64,000 nt of DNA. It comes from Streptomyces canus 299MFChir4.1 (GTDB taxonomy: Bacteria > Actinomycetota > Actinomycetes > Streptomycetales > Streptomycetaceae). This document shows, in pieces, positions 52,430 to 60,656 of this stretch. The translations under genes and the position numbers were made by a program. The notes under the pieces are model-generated. The model was given only the letters and a program-made list of their open reading frames with translations. It did not search any database and was not told the origin of the DNA. How positions within the stretch are numbered: position 1 is the stretch's first letter; each line of letters begins with the position of its first letter. The stretch is taken from positions 1 through 64,000 of the forward strand of contig NZ_KB911611.1 of the NCBI RefSeq assembly GCF_000383615.1, written 5' to 3'.

Positions 52430-52569
52430 CAGCGGGGGCCCTCCCCGTACGTTCCGAAACCTTCCGGTGAGGCGATGAACGTATTCGCGGGATCGAACAT
52501 GGTTTGTTTGCGCTCCAACTGATGTTTTATGGGGTCAACCGTCTGCCGCGGTAGGTTGTCACCGAGCTC
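52429..52569 (-). pseudogene. C-terminal stub of a BBE-type FAD-linked oxidase
   Basis: Between the methyltransferase and MFS genes, one minus-strand frame reads ELGDNLPRQTVDPIKHQLER then MFDPANTFIASPEGFGTY and stops at 52429. The pattern (N..R...IK..L..K..FDPxNxF) is the conserved tail of berberine-bridge-type FAD-linked oxidases. No start codon or upstream domain remains, and a preceding piece in another frame (WGDYLRVASKSSVTT) may belong to the same lost gene. A flavin oxidase was apparently deleted from this operon position. Confidence 0.5.
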
Positions 52570-52590
52570 TTGCTCGCCACACGCAGGTAA

Positions 52591-53232
52591 TCACCCCACC
52601 TTGCGGAACCTGCCGATCCAGTGAATCTGGTCGGGCTTCGTGGCCGTGGGGAGGTTGCGATAGGTCCGCAATTCCTCGCAGTCGAATCGCGTGCTGTCGA
52701 AGGTGGAGAGAATGTCTGAACTGGTGATCCGGCGGGGGCCGGTTCCCGGCACCATGCGGTCGGAGAAGGAATTCAGGACAAACAGGCCGTCCGGTCGCAG
52801 GAGCCGATGCACCTGATCTGCATAGATGCTGCGCGCATCATCCCGCATGTTGTGAAATACGAAGGAATCGGTGACGACGTCGGCGACCCCGTCGGACAAC
52901 GGCGGATCGAGGACGTCGCCCTGGACGAATTCCGGCGACACACCGGACAGTCGCGCCCACGCTCGCGCCTTTTCGAGCGCGGCATCGGAGAGGTCGATCC
53001 CCGTCACGTGCATGCCTTGCGCGGCAAGGAAAACGGAGTCGACACCAGGTCCGCAACCCAGATCGACGACCCGGTCGCCCCGCTTGATCACCCCATCCGC
53101 AACGAGCTTGATCAACTCGATCCCCGGCGAGGCGGTGAACCAGGCAAGCCGGGCCAACGGCTCATCCGAGTAGACCGTGGAGAACGTGTCGACCCAGCTG
53201 TCGGTGAATGCCTTCATTTGAATTCCCGTCAC
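52591..53232 (-). CDS. Class I SAM-dependent methyltransferase
   Basis: The 213-residue methyltransferase has motif I RVVDLGCGPGVDSVFLAAQG, HVTGIDLSDAALEKARAWAR (motif II), FVQGDVLDPPLSDGVADVV (motif III) and LRPDGLFVLNSFSDR. It is compact, with no substrate-recognition domain that names its target. It opens the right-hand operon, being the most upstream minus-strand cluster gene. GTG 53232 is taken as start; ATG 53217 is a close alternative. It may N- or O-methylate the peptide, or be linked to the lost oxidase that followed it. Confidence 0.82.
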   Translation of the reverse strand: MTGIQMKAFTDSWVDTFSTVYSDEPLARLAWFTASPGIELIKLVADGVIKRGDRVVDLGCGPGVDSVFLAAQGMHVTGIDLSDAALEKARAWARLSGVSPEFVQGDVLDPPLSDGVADVVTDSFVFHNMRDDARSIYADQVHRLLRPDGLFVLNSFSDRMVPGTGPRRITSSDILSTFDSTRFDCEELRTYRNLPTATKPDQIHWIGRFRKVG

Positions 53233-53980
53233 TCATTCTTTTCTGCGGTTTGATGTATTCCGGTAGTGCGGTTGCGTACGCCACCGATCTCGAAACTGGA
53301 ATCGATGAGCAGCGATAAAATTCAGGATCGGGGAAGAAACGACTTCCGTCACTGCGTCCGGGCGGCGCGGCCCATCTTCTGGTCCCGCCTGTACCCCGCC
53401 GACTTCTCCCGCGATCCACTCCGTGCCGTTGTCGCCGCTTCTCCCCCTTTTCGGTACGGCGGCTCTCCCCCTTGAACGTGGACAGGCTATTGAGTCTGCT
53501 GTTTCAGCCGACCGCGGCTGTAAGTGCCACGAGCCCCGTGTCGGCCGATGTCAGAAGTCTCCACCGCACCCCTTTCTGTCATCTTGCCCGTCCCCTTACA
53601 GAGTCCTTTCAGTCGGCTTTCCCTCCGTCCCTCAGCGGTGATTGCCGCGCGTCGGAGTGAGGGTCAACCCCGTTTCCGTTCGCGGGCGGGGCGGGCGGGA
53701 TCTTCGCGTGCCGCTGCGGCTTCGCCCATCTGGAACGGAGCCGGGATGCTGCGGGTTGTTCCCTACCTGGTCATCATCGGGACGGGCCGGTGGTGAGGTG
53801 AACGGCGGGATTGCGGAGAGGCGTTGCCAGGCCGGGGTAAACGCTTCATCCGGGGTTGGCCAGGTACGCGATCTCTCCTGGCAGGTCACCGACCAAGGCC
53901 CGCACGGCATCGACCTGCCAGTCGAGTGCCTCAAACAGGGGCTGAACGTTCACGCAATCCATCGCCTGCGCATCGCGCCA
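53233..53980. other. Cluster-edge intergenic DNA
   Basis: Upstream of the methyltransferase I see no recognisable gene for about 740 bases. The composition changes here, with pyrimidine-rich plus-strand runs near 53410-53470 and 53550-53640. A promoter for the right operon should lie just above 53232; a stretch with lower GC at 53230-53320 is the best place for it. The frame at 53846-54034 is probably read-through of transposase debris. Confidence 0.4.
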
Positions 53981-53984
53981 AGCG

Positions 53985-54215
53985 GGAGCACTCATGCCGG
54001 TGAGGCGGCGGGTCGTGATGGGACCATCGCTCATTGGACGCAGGACACGGAGAAGGCCGGGCGGTGCCCGTAGTCACGGATCAGAGACCGGTACAGGATC
54101 CAGATCCCGTAGGGCTGCTCGGCCTTCCACCACTTCGGTCGCACAACGCAGGCGGTGTTCCGCGGGACGCGCTCGACGGTCTCGACGTCGATGCCCGGGA
54201 CTGAACGGTGCGCGA
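53985..54215 (-). pseudogene. IS5-type transposase C-terminal fragment
   Basis: The minus strand reads VVRPKWWKAEQPYGIWILYR then SLIRDYGHRPAFS, and after a frame change VQWAMSDGPITTRRLTG. This parallels the IS5-family ending VLPRRWVVERTYGWL...RRLARDYE...WAMIxLMTRRLT, with many substitutions in otherwise conserved positions. It is heavily decayed and carries a frameshift. The upstream half could be the related debris at 57060-57480. Confidence 0.5.
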
Positions 54216-54258
54216 TGGCACCGTTTCTTGAAGCCTGATCACCAGCACCTTCTCGACG

Positions 54259-54948
54259 ATGCCGCCGACGTGCTCGGCGATCAGGCTCGGCAGTGGCGAT
54301 ACCCGCAGCATCGTCGGGCATGGTCACGCCGGCACAGTGACCGCGATGACCAGGCCCAGCGCACCGGCGGCCAGGCGCACCGTTTGCGGCCTGGCACACG
54401 CTCCGCCGAATCGAGGCCGGGACCCCGGAAATACTGTGGACACTCCGCTTCCTGGTGACGCCTCCAAGGTTCCCGGCCACTGGGAGGGCGACCTCGTGAT
54501 GGGCGCCCGGCCCTCGGCCGTCGCCACGCTCGTCGAGAGAACCAGCCGCTACACGACCATCGTCGCGCTGCCCTACGGCATCAAGGCTGAGCAGATCGCT
54601 CCGCACCTCACCAGGAGTCTCCTCGGCATCCCGCCCCAGCTACGGCGAACACTCATCTGGGACCGAGGTCGGGAAATGGCCGAGCACCAGGCCATCACTG
54701 CCAAGACCGGGATGCCGATCCACCTCTGCAAGCCGCGCAGCCCGTGGCAGCGCGGCACCAATGAGAACACCAACCTGCTGCTTCGCGAGTACCTTCCCAA
54801 GGACGCGGACCTCGGCACGTTCAGCCAGGCCGACCTGGAGGCCATCGCCCACGAGCTCAACCATCGACCGCGCAAGATCCATGGCTGTCGCACCCCGGCA
54901 GAGGTCTACGCTGACCTCCTGAACAGCGGTGATGCGCTGACCGCTTGA
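54259..54948 (+). pseudogene. IS30-family transposase, N-terminally broken
   Basis: From about 54430 the frame is a good IS30 catalytic domain: VPGHWEGDLVMGA (first Asp), LIWDRGREMAEHQAI (second Asp), PHLCK/SPWQRGTNENTNLLLR (Glu) and the tail INHRPRKxxGCRTPAEVY, here ELNHRPRKIHGCRTPAEVYA. The preceding 170 bases stay open but do not look like the IS30 helix-turn-helix N-terminus, so the protein lacks its DNA-binding part. It is likely inactive unless complemented. Confidence 0.75.
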
Positions 54949-55003
54949 GCTCGCCAACGTCTGCCGGCAGGAGGGCGGTTTCGAGTAGCCCGACTCGCCG
55001 CTA

Positions 55004-55744
55004 TCAGGCTTGCGCGGTGGGGCGGACGACGATCTCGCCGACATCGACGCCGTCGGGTTGTTCGATGGCGTAGCCGATGGCGGAGGCAATCGCCGAGGGC
55101 GGCATGGCGATCTCGTCCCGCTGCCGGGTCATCGCGGCCGCGGCTTCAGGGCTGGCTCCCTTGCCGATGCCTTCGGTATTGGTGAAGCCGGGTGAGACGA
55201 GGGTGACGCGCAGGTTGGGTCCCGACTCCTGGCGTAGGCCCTCGGTAAGCACCTTCACCGCGGTTTTGGTGGCCGCGTAGACCGCCTGGGGGGTTTTGAC
55301 GACGTAGGCCGCGGTGGAGCCGACGTTGACGAACTGGCCGAAGTGCTGTCGGCGGAAGACGGGCAGAGCCGCCCCGATGCCGTTGAGCAGGCCGGTGATG
55401 TGGGTGGAGACCATGGCGTCCCAGTCGTCCTGGCGCAGGTCGTCGAATGGTGAGACGGCCATCGTGCCTGCGTTGGAGACGAAGACGTCGAGGCGACCGT
55501 ACTGACTGAGGGCGGTGTCCGTCAGGCGCTGGAGGTCTTCGCGGCGTGTGACGTCGACGATGACGCCGGTGGCGGTGCCGCCCTTCGCCGTGATGCCGTC
55601 CACGACGGCATTCAGTCGGTCCTCGCGCCGGGCTCCGAGCACGAGCTGGGCGCCCTTTTCGGCGAGGTAGGCCGCAGTGGCCTCACCGATGCCGCTGCTG
55701 GCGCCCGTGATCGCGATGACTTTGCCCTGGATGCCCGACATCAT
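55004..55744 (-). CDS. SDR-family oxidoreductase
   Basis: The 246-residue classical SDR has GKVIAITGASSGIGEATAAY (TGxxxGIG), NAG in DVFVSNAGTMAV, Ser in FVNVGSTAAYVV and YAATKTAVKVL (YxxxK). An Arg pair after strand 2 (GARREDRL) favours NADP(H). It resembles the widespread YdfG-like SDRs of broad specificity. It is divergent from a TetR gene with an operator-like repeat between them, so it is probably the regulated target of that repressor. It appears to be a self-contained pair unrelated to the NRPS/PKS cluster. Confidence 0.88.
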   Translation of the reverse strand: MMSGIQGKVIAITGASSGIGEATAAYLAEKGAQLVLGARREDRLNAVVDGITAKGGTATGVIVDVTRREDLQRLTDTALSQYGRLDVFVSNAGTMAVSPFDDLRQDDWDAMVSTHITGLLNGIGAALPVFRRQHFGQFVNVGSTAAYVVKTPQAVYAATKTAVKVLTEGLRQESGPNLRVTLVSPGFTNTEGIGKGASPEAAAAMTRQRDEIAMPPSAIASAIGYAIEQPDGVDVGEIVVRPTAQA

Positions 55745-55769
55745 CGGCGTCCTTTCTTGGGGTGCGCGC

Positions 55770-55787
55770 AGGTCAGTACAGTGACCT
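55770..55787. promoter_or_regulatory. Probable TetR operator
   Basis: AGGTCA (55770-55775) and TGACCT (55782-55787) form a perfect inverted repeat with a 6-base centre, in the 140-base divergent region between the SDR and TetR genes. The size and position are typical of a TetR-family operator controlling both promoters. Confidence 0.6.
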
Positions 55788-55884
55788 ACAGTGAAACCGG
55801 AGGTGTCCCCAGTTATCCCACCCTAAGTGGGGGCGCATCCGGTTAGCAAGTCCGGAGGCTTCGACAAGGGGATGGCGAGCACTG

Positions 55885-56457
55885 ATGACCGACGGAACGC
55901 TTCGACCGCTGCGGGCTGACGCACGGCGGAACAAGGAGAAGATCCTCACGGCCGCTGTACGCGTCTTCACGACGGAAGGGCTGGATGCGCACCTGGAACG
56001 CATCGCCAGGGAGGCAGGCGTGGGCAGTGCGACCCTGTACCGCAACTTCCCCACCCGGGAGGCTCTGATCGAGGCGGTCTACCGCAACGAGGTGGCCCAC
56101 CTGTGCGATGCCGCCCCCGCTCTCCTTGCGCAAAAGCCGCCGACAGAAGCCCTGCGCGCGTGGACGCGCCTGTTCCTGGACTACGTCACCGCCAAGTACG
56201 GCATGATCGACGCCCTGCGCGCCATCGCCGCGACGGGAAGCAATCCTTATGGTCACAGCCGGGAAATGATCCAGGCCGCCATTACCTCACTCCTGGACGC
56301 CTGCACGGCCGCGGGGGCGATCCGCACTGACATCCAGCCCACCGACATCGGCGCTGCCCTGGAAGGCATCGCCCTCACCTCGGCGGGTGCTGAACACCGA
56401 CAGCAAGCGGAGCGCCTGCTCGACCTCACCCTGGACGGCCTCACGGTCCGCCCATAA
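55885..56457 (+). CDS. TetR-family repressor
   Basis: The 190-residue regulator has the N-terminal TetR DNA-binding domain (ARRNKEKILTAAVRVFTTEG, then IAREAGVGSATLYRNFPTRE) and an all-helical C-terminal ligand domain (ALRAIAATGSNPYGHSREMI). The C-terminal part resembles the SCO1712-like dimerisation domain. It is expected to repress the divergent SDR through the repeat at 55770-55787 and to be released by a small ligand. ATG 55885 is preceded by AAGGGGA. Confidence 0.88.
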   Translation: MTDGTLRPLRADARRNKEKILTAAVRVFTTEGLDAHLERIAREAGVGSATLYRNFPTREALIEAVYRNEVAHLCDAAPALLAQKPPTEALRAWTRLFLDYVTAKYGMIDALRAIAATGSNPYGHSREMIQAAITSLLDACTAAGAIRTDIQPTDIGAALEGIALTSAGAEHRQQAERLLDLTLDGLTVRP

Positions 56458-56502
56458 CGACGCGTACGTGGGTCCGCTCCACCACCGCAGGGCCTCGGGC
56501 GG

Positions 56503-56968
56503 TCATTCCTCGCTGCCGTCGTCCTCGTCCAGCTCCGGCCCGTCGGGGTCGCGTAGCGGGCGCAGGGCGCCGGCGGCCGGGTCGCCAGCGGTGAAGCTGT
56601 CGCGGCCGAGCAAGTTGAGGTTGCGGTGCTTGAGCGGGGGGGGAGCCGGGCGATGTCCTCGTCTCGGATCTCATGGCCCTCGGCCTGGAGCTGGGCGATG
56701 GCGGCATCGATGTACTTCGTAGTCCCCAGGACGATGGCGTTGAGGACCAGGCCGAGCGCGCCGAGCTGGTCCTCCATCCCGTCGCGGTACACCTGGTGGA
56801 TGGTGCCGCGCTTGCCATGCCACACGTCCCGGGCCGGCTCGTGGCGGGACTCCTGCACGGTGAGCTGCCGGTTCATCTGCCGCCGGTAGGTGTCGTCCAC
56901 CGGGTCGACCACCCGCAGCAGGTGCTCGGTCTTGGTGATCCGCCCGTACTCCGCAGCGCAAAGCCCGC
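56503..56968 (-). pseudogene. Tn3-family transposase C-terminus, frameshifted
   Basis: The minus strand reads AEYGRITKTEHLLRVVDPVD, then DDTYRRQMNRQLTVQESRH, GLVLNAIVLGTTKYIDAAIA, QLQAEGHEIRDEDIARLPP and, after a one-base frame change, LKHRNLNLLGRDSFTAGDPA. This is the well-known end of Tn3-type TnpA proteins of actinomycetes. The frame change coincides with a run of eight G on the plus strand (56635-56642), so it is either a real slippage mutation or a sequencing error. The N-terminal about 800 residues are missing in any case. Confidence 0.75.
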
Positions 56969-57059
56969 CGCGAGTACGCGAACCGCGTCAGCACCCTCGG
57001 CAAGTGACCAGTCCCCCGGAAACCTGCTGACGGGTTACCTGTTCCCCGGTGTCCGAGCT

Positions 57060-57480
57060 AGGACACCGGGGCCGTGACCAACTTCAGCGCCAACCGCTGT
57101 ACCGCTGTTCCCCGAGGCCCCTGTCCCGCAGGTTCTCGGGATGAGTGAGGAGGAGGCGGGCGGAGCGCTGCGGAGTCGTGACGGGTTCGTCGCCGCCTCG
57201 GCGCGGCCCTTGGTGATGGAGAGGTAGAGCAGATTGCGGCTGCCTGTGCATGCCAGCTCCTTGCTCTCCCGCAACAGTTACTCGACGGTGTCGTCCTGGC
57301 CGGCGGCGTGGCGGGCGCGTAGGTTCGGGCGGCCATATGCTTTGTCTGCATGCAGGCGCTGCGGCACTGTCGTGGGTGTTGCCGACCGAGACACCGACGA
57401 GGAGGGGCAGTCCGTTCGCGTCCGGCAGGACTTGCGTCTTGGAACCCGGCTTGCCCAGTTGGGTTCTAGCGATCGTTGCA
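57060..57480 (-). pseudogene. IS5-type transposase middle fragment
   Basis: One minus-strand frame reads TQLGKPGSKTQVLPDANGLP then LLVGVSVGNTHDS, and a second continues RLHADKAYGRPNLRARHAA. This is the catalytic core order of IS5-family transposases (GKPGSKxH...DAxGxPL...GGNxHD...ADKAYD). Frameshifts break it and the ends are missing. The C-terminal type of sequence found at 53985-54215 could derive from the same element. Confidence 0.6.
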
Positions 57481-57631
57481 ACACCTCTCCGTGTGGGGTG
57501 TCGTGTTCGAGATCCGCAAGAACCGGACCAGGGCTCTGGGCGGTCGTAGACGGCTGGTCCGGCACAATTCAACTCCACGTACCCTGGCCCATGTTGAAGC
57601 CGACGACCGCCTCGCCACGTAGGACACGGTC

Positions 57632-60199
57632 TCAGGCCGCCGGTCTGCGCTGAGCGGCCCAAGCGGCTATGTGGGCACGGGAACGCAGACCGAGCGTGGT
57701 ACGAATGCCGCGGAGATGGCCTTCGACAGTGCGCACAGATAGGTGCATATGTTCGGCGATCAGCCGATTCGTATGACCCTCGGCCAGAAGATTTATCATC
57801 TCCCATTCACGCCGATTCAGCGGGTCGCCGCTGACTGCCTCCGGCGTCGGCGCGCGATCATGCCTCAAGGCGTATGCGACAGCCTGGTCTCGCAGCATTC
57901 CGTGGCCGGCTTCGACCGCGGCATTGGCCCGCGTCGGCGGCAACGCTTTCACCGCCGTGGCCTTCGCCGCCCCGACAAGCTCCCGCCACCAGGGTCGTGT
58001 GCTCTGCGCAGGCTTCCTGCCGAGCACCTCGGCTGCCGAGATGAGTCGAAGTCCTCGTTCAAACTGGCGGGCCCTCACAGAGGCAACTGCCATGCCTTCG
58101 ATCGAGTAGACAACCCCGGACTCATCGTCTGCAGCACTCCGCAGTGGCCCGGCGAAATACTCCTCCGCCGCCGAACAGTCATCGCGCTCAAGGGCTACGG
58201 CACCTGCCGTAACAAGAGCGATGTGCAGCCAGCTCGGTGGCGCCTCGGCACGCAGCACTGGGAGCACTTCGTCAATCTGCCGTGTGGCCCGCGCCAGGTT
58301 CCCTCGCACCAGGTGATGCCGGGCGAGGTTGCTCAGACAGACAGCGATACTGAGCTTGTCGTCCAAAAGGCGGCTGATCTCCAAGGATTCCCGCAGTTCC
58401 GCGAGGGCGGTGTCTTCATCACCGCACATCTCCATCGCCATGCTCGACACCAACAGCACACGGATGAGTACCGGACCCGGGGCGTTGCGGCGTTCCAACT
58501 GCACAGCCTGTCGCGCGCGACGTACGGACTCGTCGTGGTCGCCGTGCCGTAAGGCGAGCAGCGCCATACCGCCAAGTACGAGGCTGCGATGGTGTGGGTC
58601 TGCAGCGGTGGCGTCCAGGGTGCCTGCCAGCGGCCCGCGGGTGGCGTGCTTGGAGCCTTGCTGCGCTTCCGCTATGGCAAGCGCCACGGCCAGTAGGTGC
58701 CTGCGCTCATCACCGTTGTCCGTCAAGTACCTCAGGACGTGTGCGAGGTTGTCTCGCTCCTCCGCCAGCCGCTCGTACGTTCTCAGCGGCGTCACCCCGG
58801 TCTCCTGAATCGGCCTCGCGATCTCAGTGAGCCAGTGCGCTAAACGGCCGTATGTTCCAATCTCTTCACCTTCAGCGCAGAGCTTTTCATGTCCGTAGTG
58901 CCTAATGGCTTCCAGCATCCGCAGCCGCGTCGAATCCTCACGGCCGGTGGTGTAAGGGGTAATGAGGGACTTGGCTTCAAGGCTCGCGAGCAAAACGGGG
59001 ACCATCGCGGTCGAAATGTTTTCGTCGGCTGCAACGGCCGCGACAGTATCCGGCCTGAAACCGCCCTGCAGCACCGACAACCGACGGAACAGAATCCGCT
59101 CCATTGGCGTCAGTCGGTCATAACTCCAGTCGAACGCCGCCCGCAGACTCTGATGACGTCGATCCGCCGTCCTCCAACCAGCGGTGAGTAGGGGAAGGCA
59201 GTCACGCATTCCATTGTGGATCTCGCTCAACGGAAATGCCCGTACCAGCCGAGCAGCCATTTCGATGAACAGAGGAACACCGTCGAGCCGAGCGCATATC
59301 GCGGCCACCGTCGCGGCGTTCTCTTCGGTGAGTTGGAAGTCTGCTACGACCGCCCGCGCCCGGTCGATGAACAAGCGAACGGAATCCGACCGCAGATGGT
59401 CGATGAACAAGAACCGTCCGTCCGGATCGGGTTGGGCAAGCCCGGTGACCGAGTGCACCGTCTCTTTGGGTAGCCCCAGCGGTTGCCGGCTGGTGACCAC
59501 CACCCTCAACCGCGGCAGTCGGCCAAGCAACTCGTTCAGCAGTCGCCCGCAACCTTCGACTATGTGGTCGCAGCCGTCCAGCACCAGCAGCCGGTCGCTG
59601 GTGCCGGGACCGGAGGGATTCGGCGGCGCCGTGATCGAAACTCCGTTTTCGGTAGCGTCTCGCAGTGCCCCAACGATTCTCTGCTGTGCCTGGTCATCGC
59701 TGGTCAGCGAAGCAAGCTCCACCAGGATGACCTCGTAGCGCCCGCTACGCCGCGCCCGCCCGGCCAACTCGACCGCCAGTCGTGTCTTACCGACTCCTCC
59801 GGGCCCGGTCAGCGTCAGCAATCGAGTTTTGCGCAACAGCCGCCCCAACTCAGCCAGTTCCTCGGTGCGGCCGACGAAGCTGCTCAGCTGGTTGAGTACT
59901 CCATAGGAAGCCGTGGCACCTACTTCCCGTGCCTTCAGACGACGACGGTAGGCACGCTGACGGCAGGCGTTCGAACAGTAATGTGCCGATATCCTGCTCC
60001 CCAGCTCGCGCGTGCGTAATGCCTTGGCACATACCGCGCAGAACAACAGTTCCGATATACCCACGTCAGCTGTGCTGCCACCCGCTGCAGGCGCGGCCAC
60101 AACGTCAGATCCAGATTGGTGGACAACAGGGCTGAGAATTTTGACGGAGTTGCCGATCCTGCGGTACTCGGAGCGAATTTTTGATCCGGTCGGTGTCAT
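57632..60199 (-). CDS. Zinc-finger/ATPase/LuxR-type large regulator
   Basis: The 855-residue protein (ATG 60199, ribosome-binding site AAAAGGG) has an N-terminal Cys motif LLFCAVCAKAL...YCSNACRQRAYRRRL, a small FCS-like zinc finger. An NTPase follows with P-loop LTLTGPGGVGKTRLAVELAG and Walker B RLLVLDGCDHIVE, then WSYDRLTPMERILFRRLSVL typical of NB-ARC/AfsR-like ATPases, and a helical repeat region. It ends in a LuxR helix-turn-helix (EWEMINLLAEGHTNRLIAEH, MHLSVRTVEGHLRG). Such proteins are large signal-dependent activators. It is a paralogue of the next gene (60657-63167). Whether they control the cluster 4 kb away is unknown. Confidence 0.85.
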   Translation of the reverse strand: MTPTGSKIRSEYRRIGNSVKILSPVVHQSGSDVVAAPAAGGSTADVGISELLFCAVCAKALRTRELGSRISAHYCSNACRQRAYRRRLKAREVGATASYGVLNQLSSFVGRTEELAELGRLLRKTRLLTLTGPGGVGKTRLAVELAGRARRSGRYEVILVELASLTSDDQAQQRIVGALRDATENGVSITAPPNPSGPGTSDRLLVLDGCDHIVEGCGRLLNELLGRLPRLRVVVTSRQPLGLPKETVHSVTGLAQPDPDGRFLFIDHLRSDSVRLFIDRARAVVADFQLTEENAATVAAICARLDGVPLFIEMAARLVRAFPLSEIHNGMRDCLPLLTAGWRTADRRHQSLRAAFDWSYDRLTPMERILFRRLSVLQGGFRPDTVAAVAADENISTAMVPVLLASLEAKSLITPYTTGREDSTRLRMLEAIRHYGHEKLCAEGEEIGTYGRLAHWLTEIARPIQETGVTPLRTYERLAEERDNLAHVLRYLTDNGDERRHLLAVALAIAEAQQGSKHATRGPLAGTLDATAADPHHRSLVLGGMALLALRHGDHDESVRRARQAVQLERRNAPGPVLIRVLLVSSMAMEMCGDEDTALAELRESLEISRLLDDKLSIAVCLSNLARHHLVRGNLARATRQIDEVLPVLRAEAPPSWLHIALVTAGAVALERDDCSAAEEYFAGPLRSAADDESGVVYSIEGMAVASVRARQFERGLRLISAAEVLGRKPAQSTRPWWRELVGAAKATAVKALPPTRANAAVEAGHGMLRDQAVAYALRHDRAPTPEAVSGDPLNRREWEMINLLAEGHTNRLIAEHMHLSVRTVEGHLRGIRTTLGLRSRAHIAAWAAQRRPAA

Positions 60200-60656
60200 G
60201 GGTGCATCCCTTTTCTGAGCAGGTGCCAGGAACAAAGAGACTTCGGTGACGGAGCACTCGCGTGCCGTATCGTCCTTTGTGCCGATCCCCTTGCACTGGA
60301 ACGAGGCACGAGTACACGTCGAGTCGACGACAGGGTCGTAGGATCACCGCGACAGCTCCCGGTGTCTGCGCCACTGGACTCGAAGTCCAGCCGGCGTCGC
60401 GGCGGCCTTGGCGGGAAGGTACCGACTGTGGTGTCCCACTGCGGGTGTCCTGGACCAGCGGTCACCGCAACGACGTCACTACCCGACCGCGACATCTGTC
60501 GACGCCGCCCGCGAGCGCGGTATCACACCGAAGAACCCCGGCGCGGTCGGCCACAAGGCTCGGGCCTGGGCAGGGTATACGGTGGCTCGCCGGATCCGCC
60601 CGGAAGGACACCCATTCTGGCGGGCCGACCGCTTCCTGCGAGGATCCGCCCCAGCA
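60200..60656. other. Region between the two large regulators
   Basis: The 457 bases show no recognisable gene; a plus-strand frame (60408-60677) is open but matches nothing I know. CTGGACT-CGA-AGTCCAG at 60374-60390 is a perfect 7-bp hairpin that looks like a tRNA anticodon arm, but no tRNA fold surrounds it. The promoter of the 57632-60199 regulator should be here. Confidence 0.4.

Noticed and set aside
53846..54034. A 62-residue minus-strand frame
   Set aside because: Its first residues (ITTRRLTG) belong to the IS5 fragment, and the rest is read-through with no known family.
60374..60390. tRNA-like anticodon arm
   Set aside because: The hairpin is perfect, but no acceptor, D or T arms can be folded around it.
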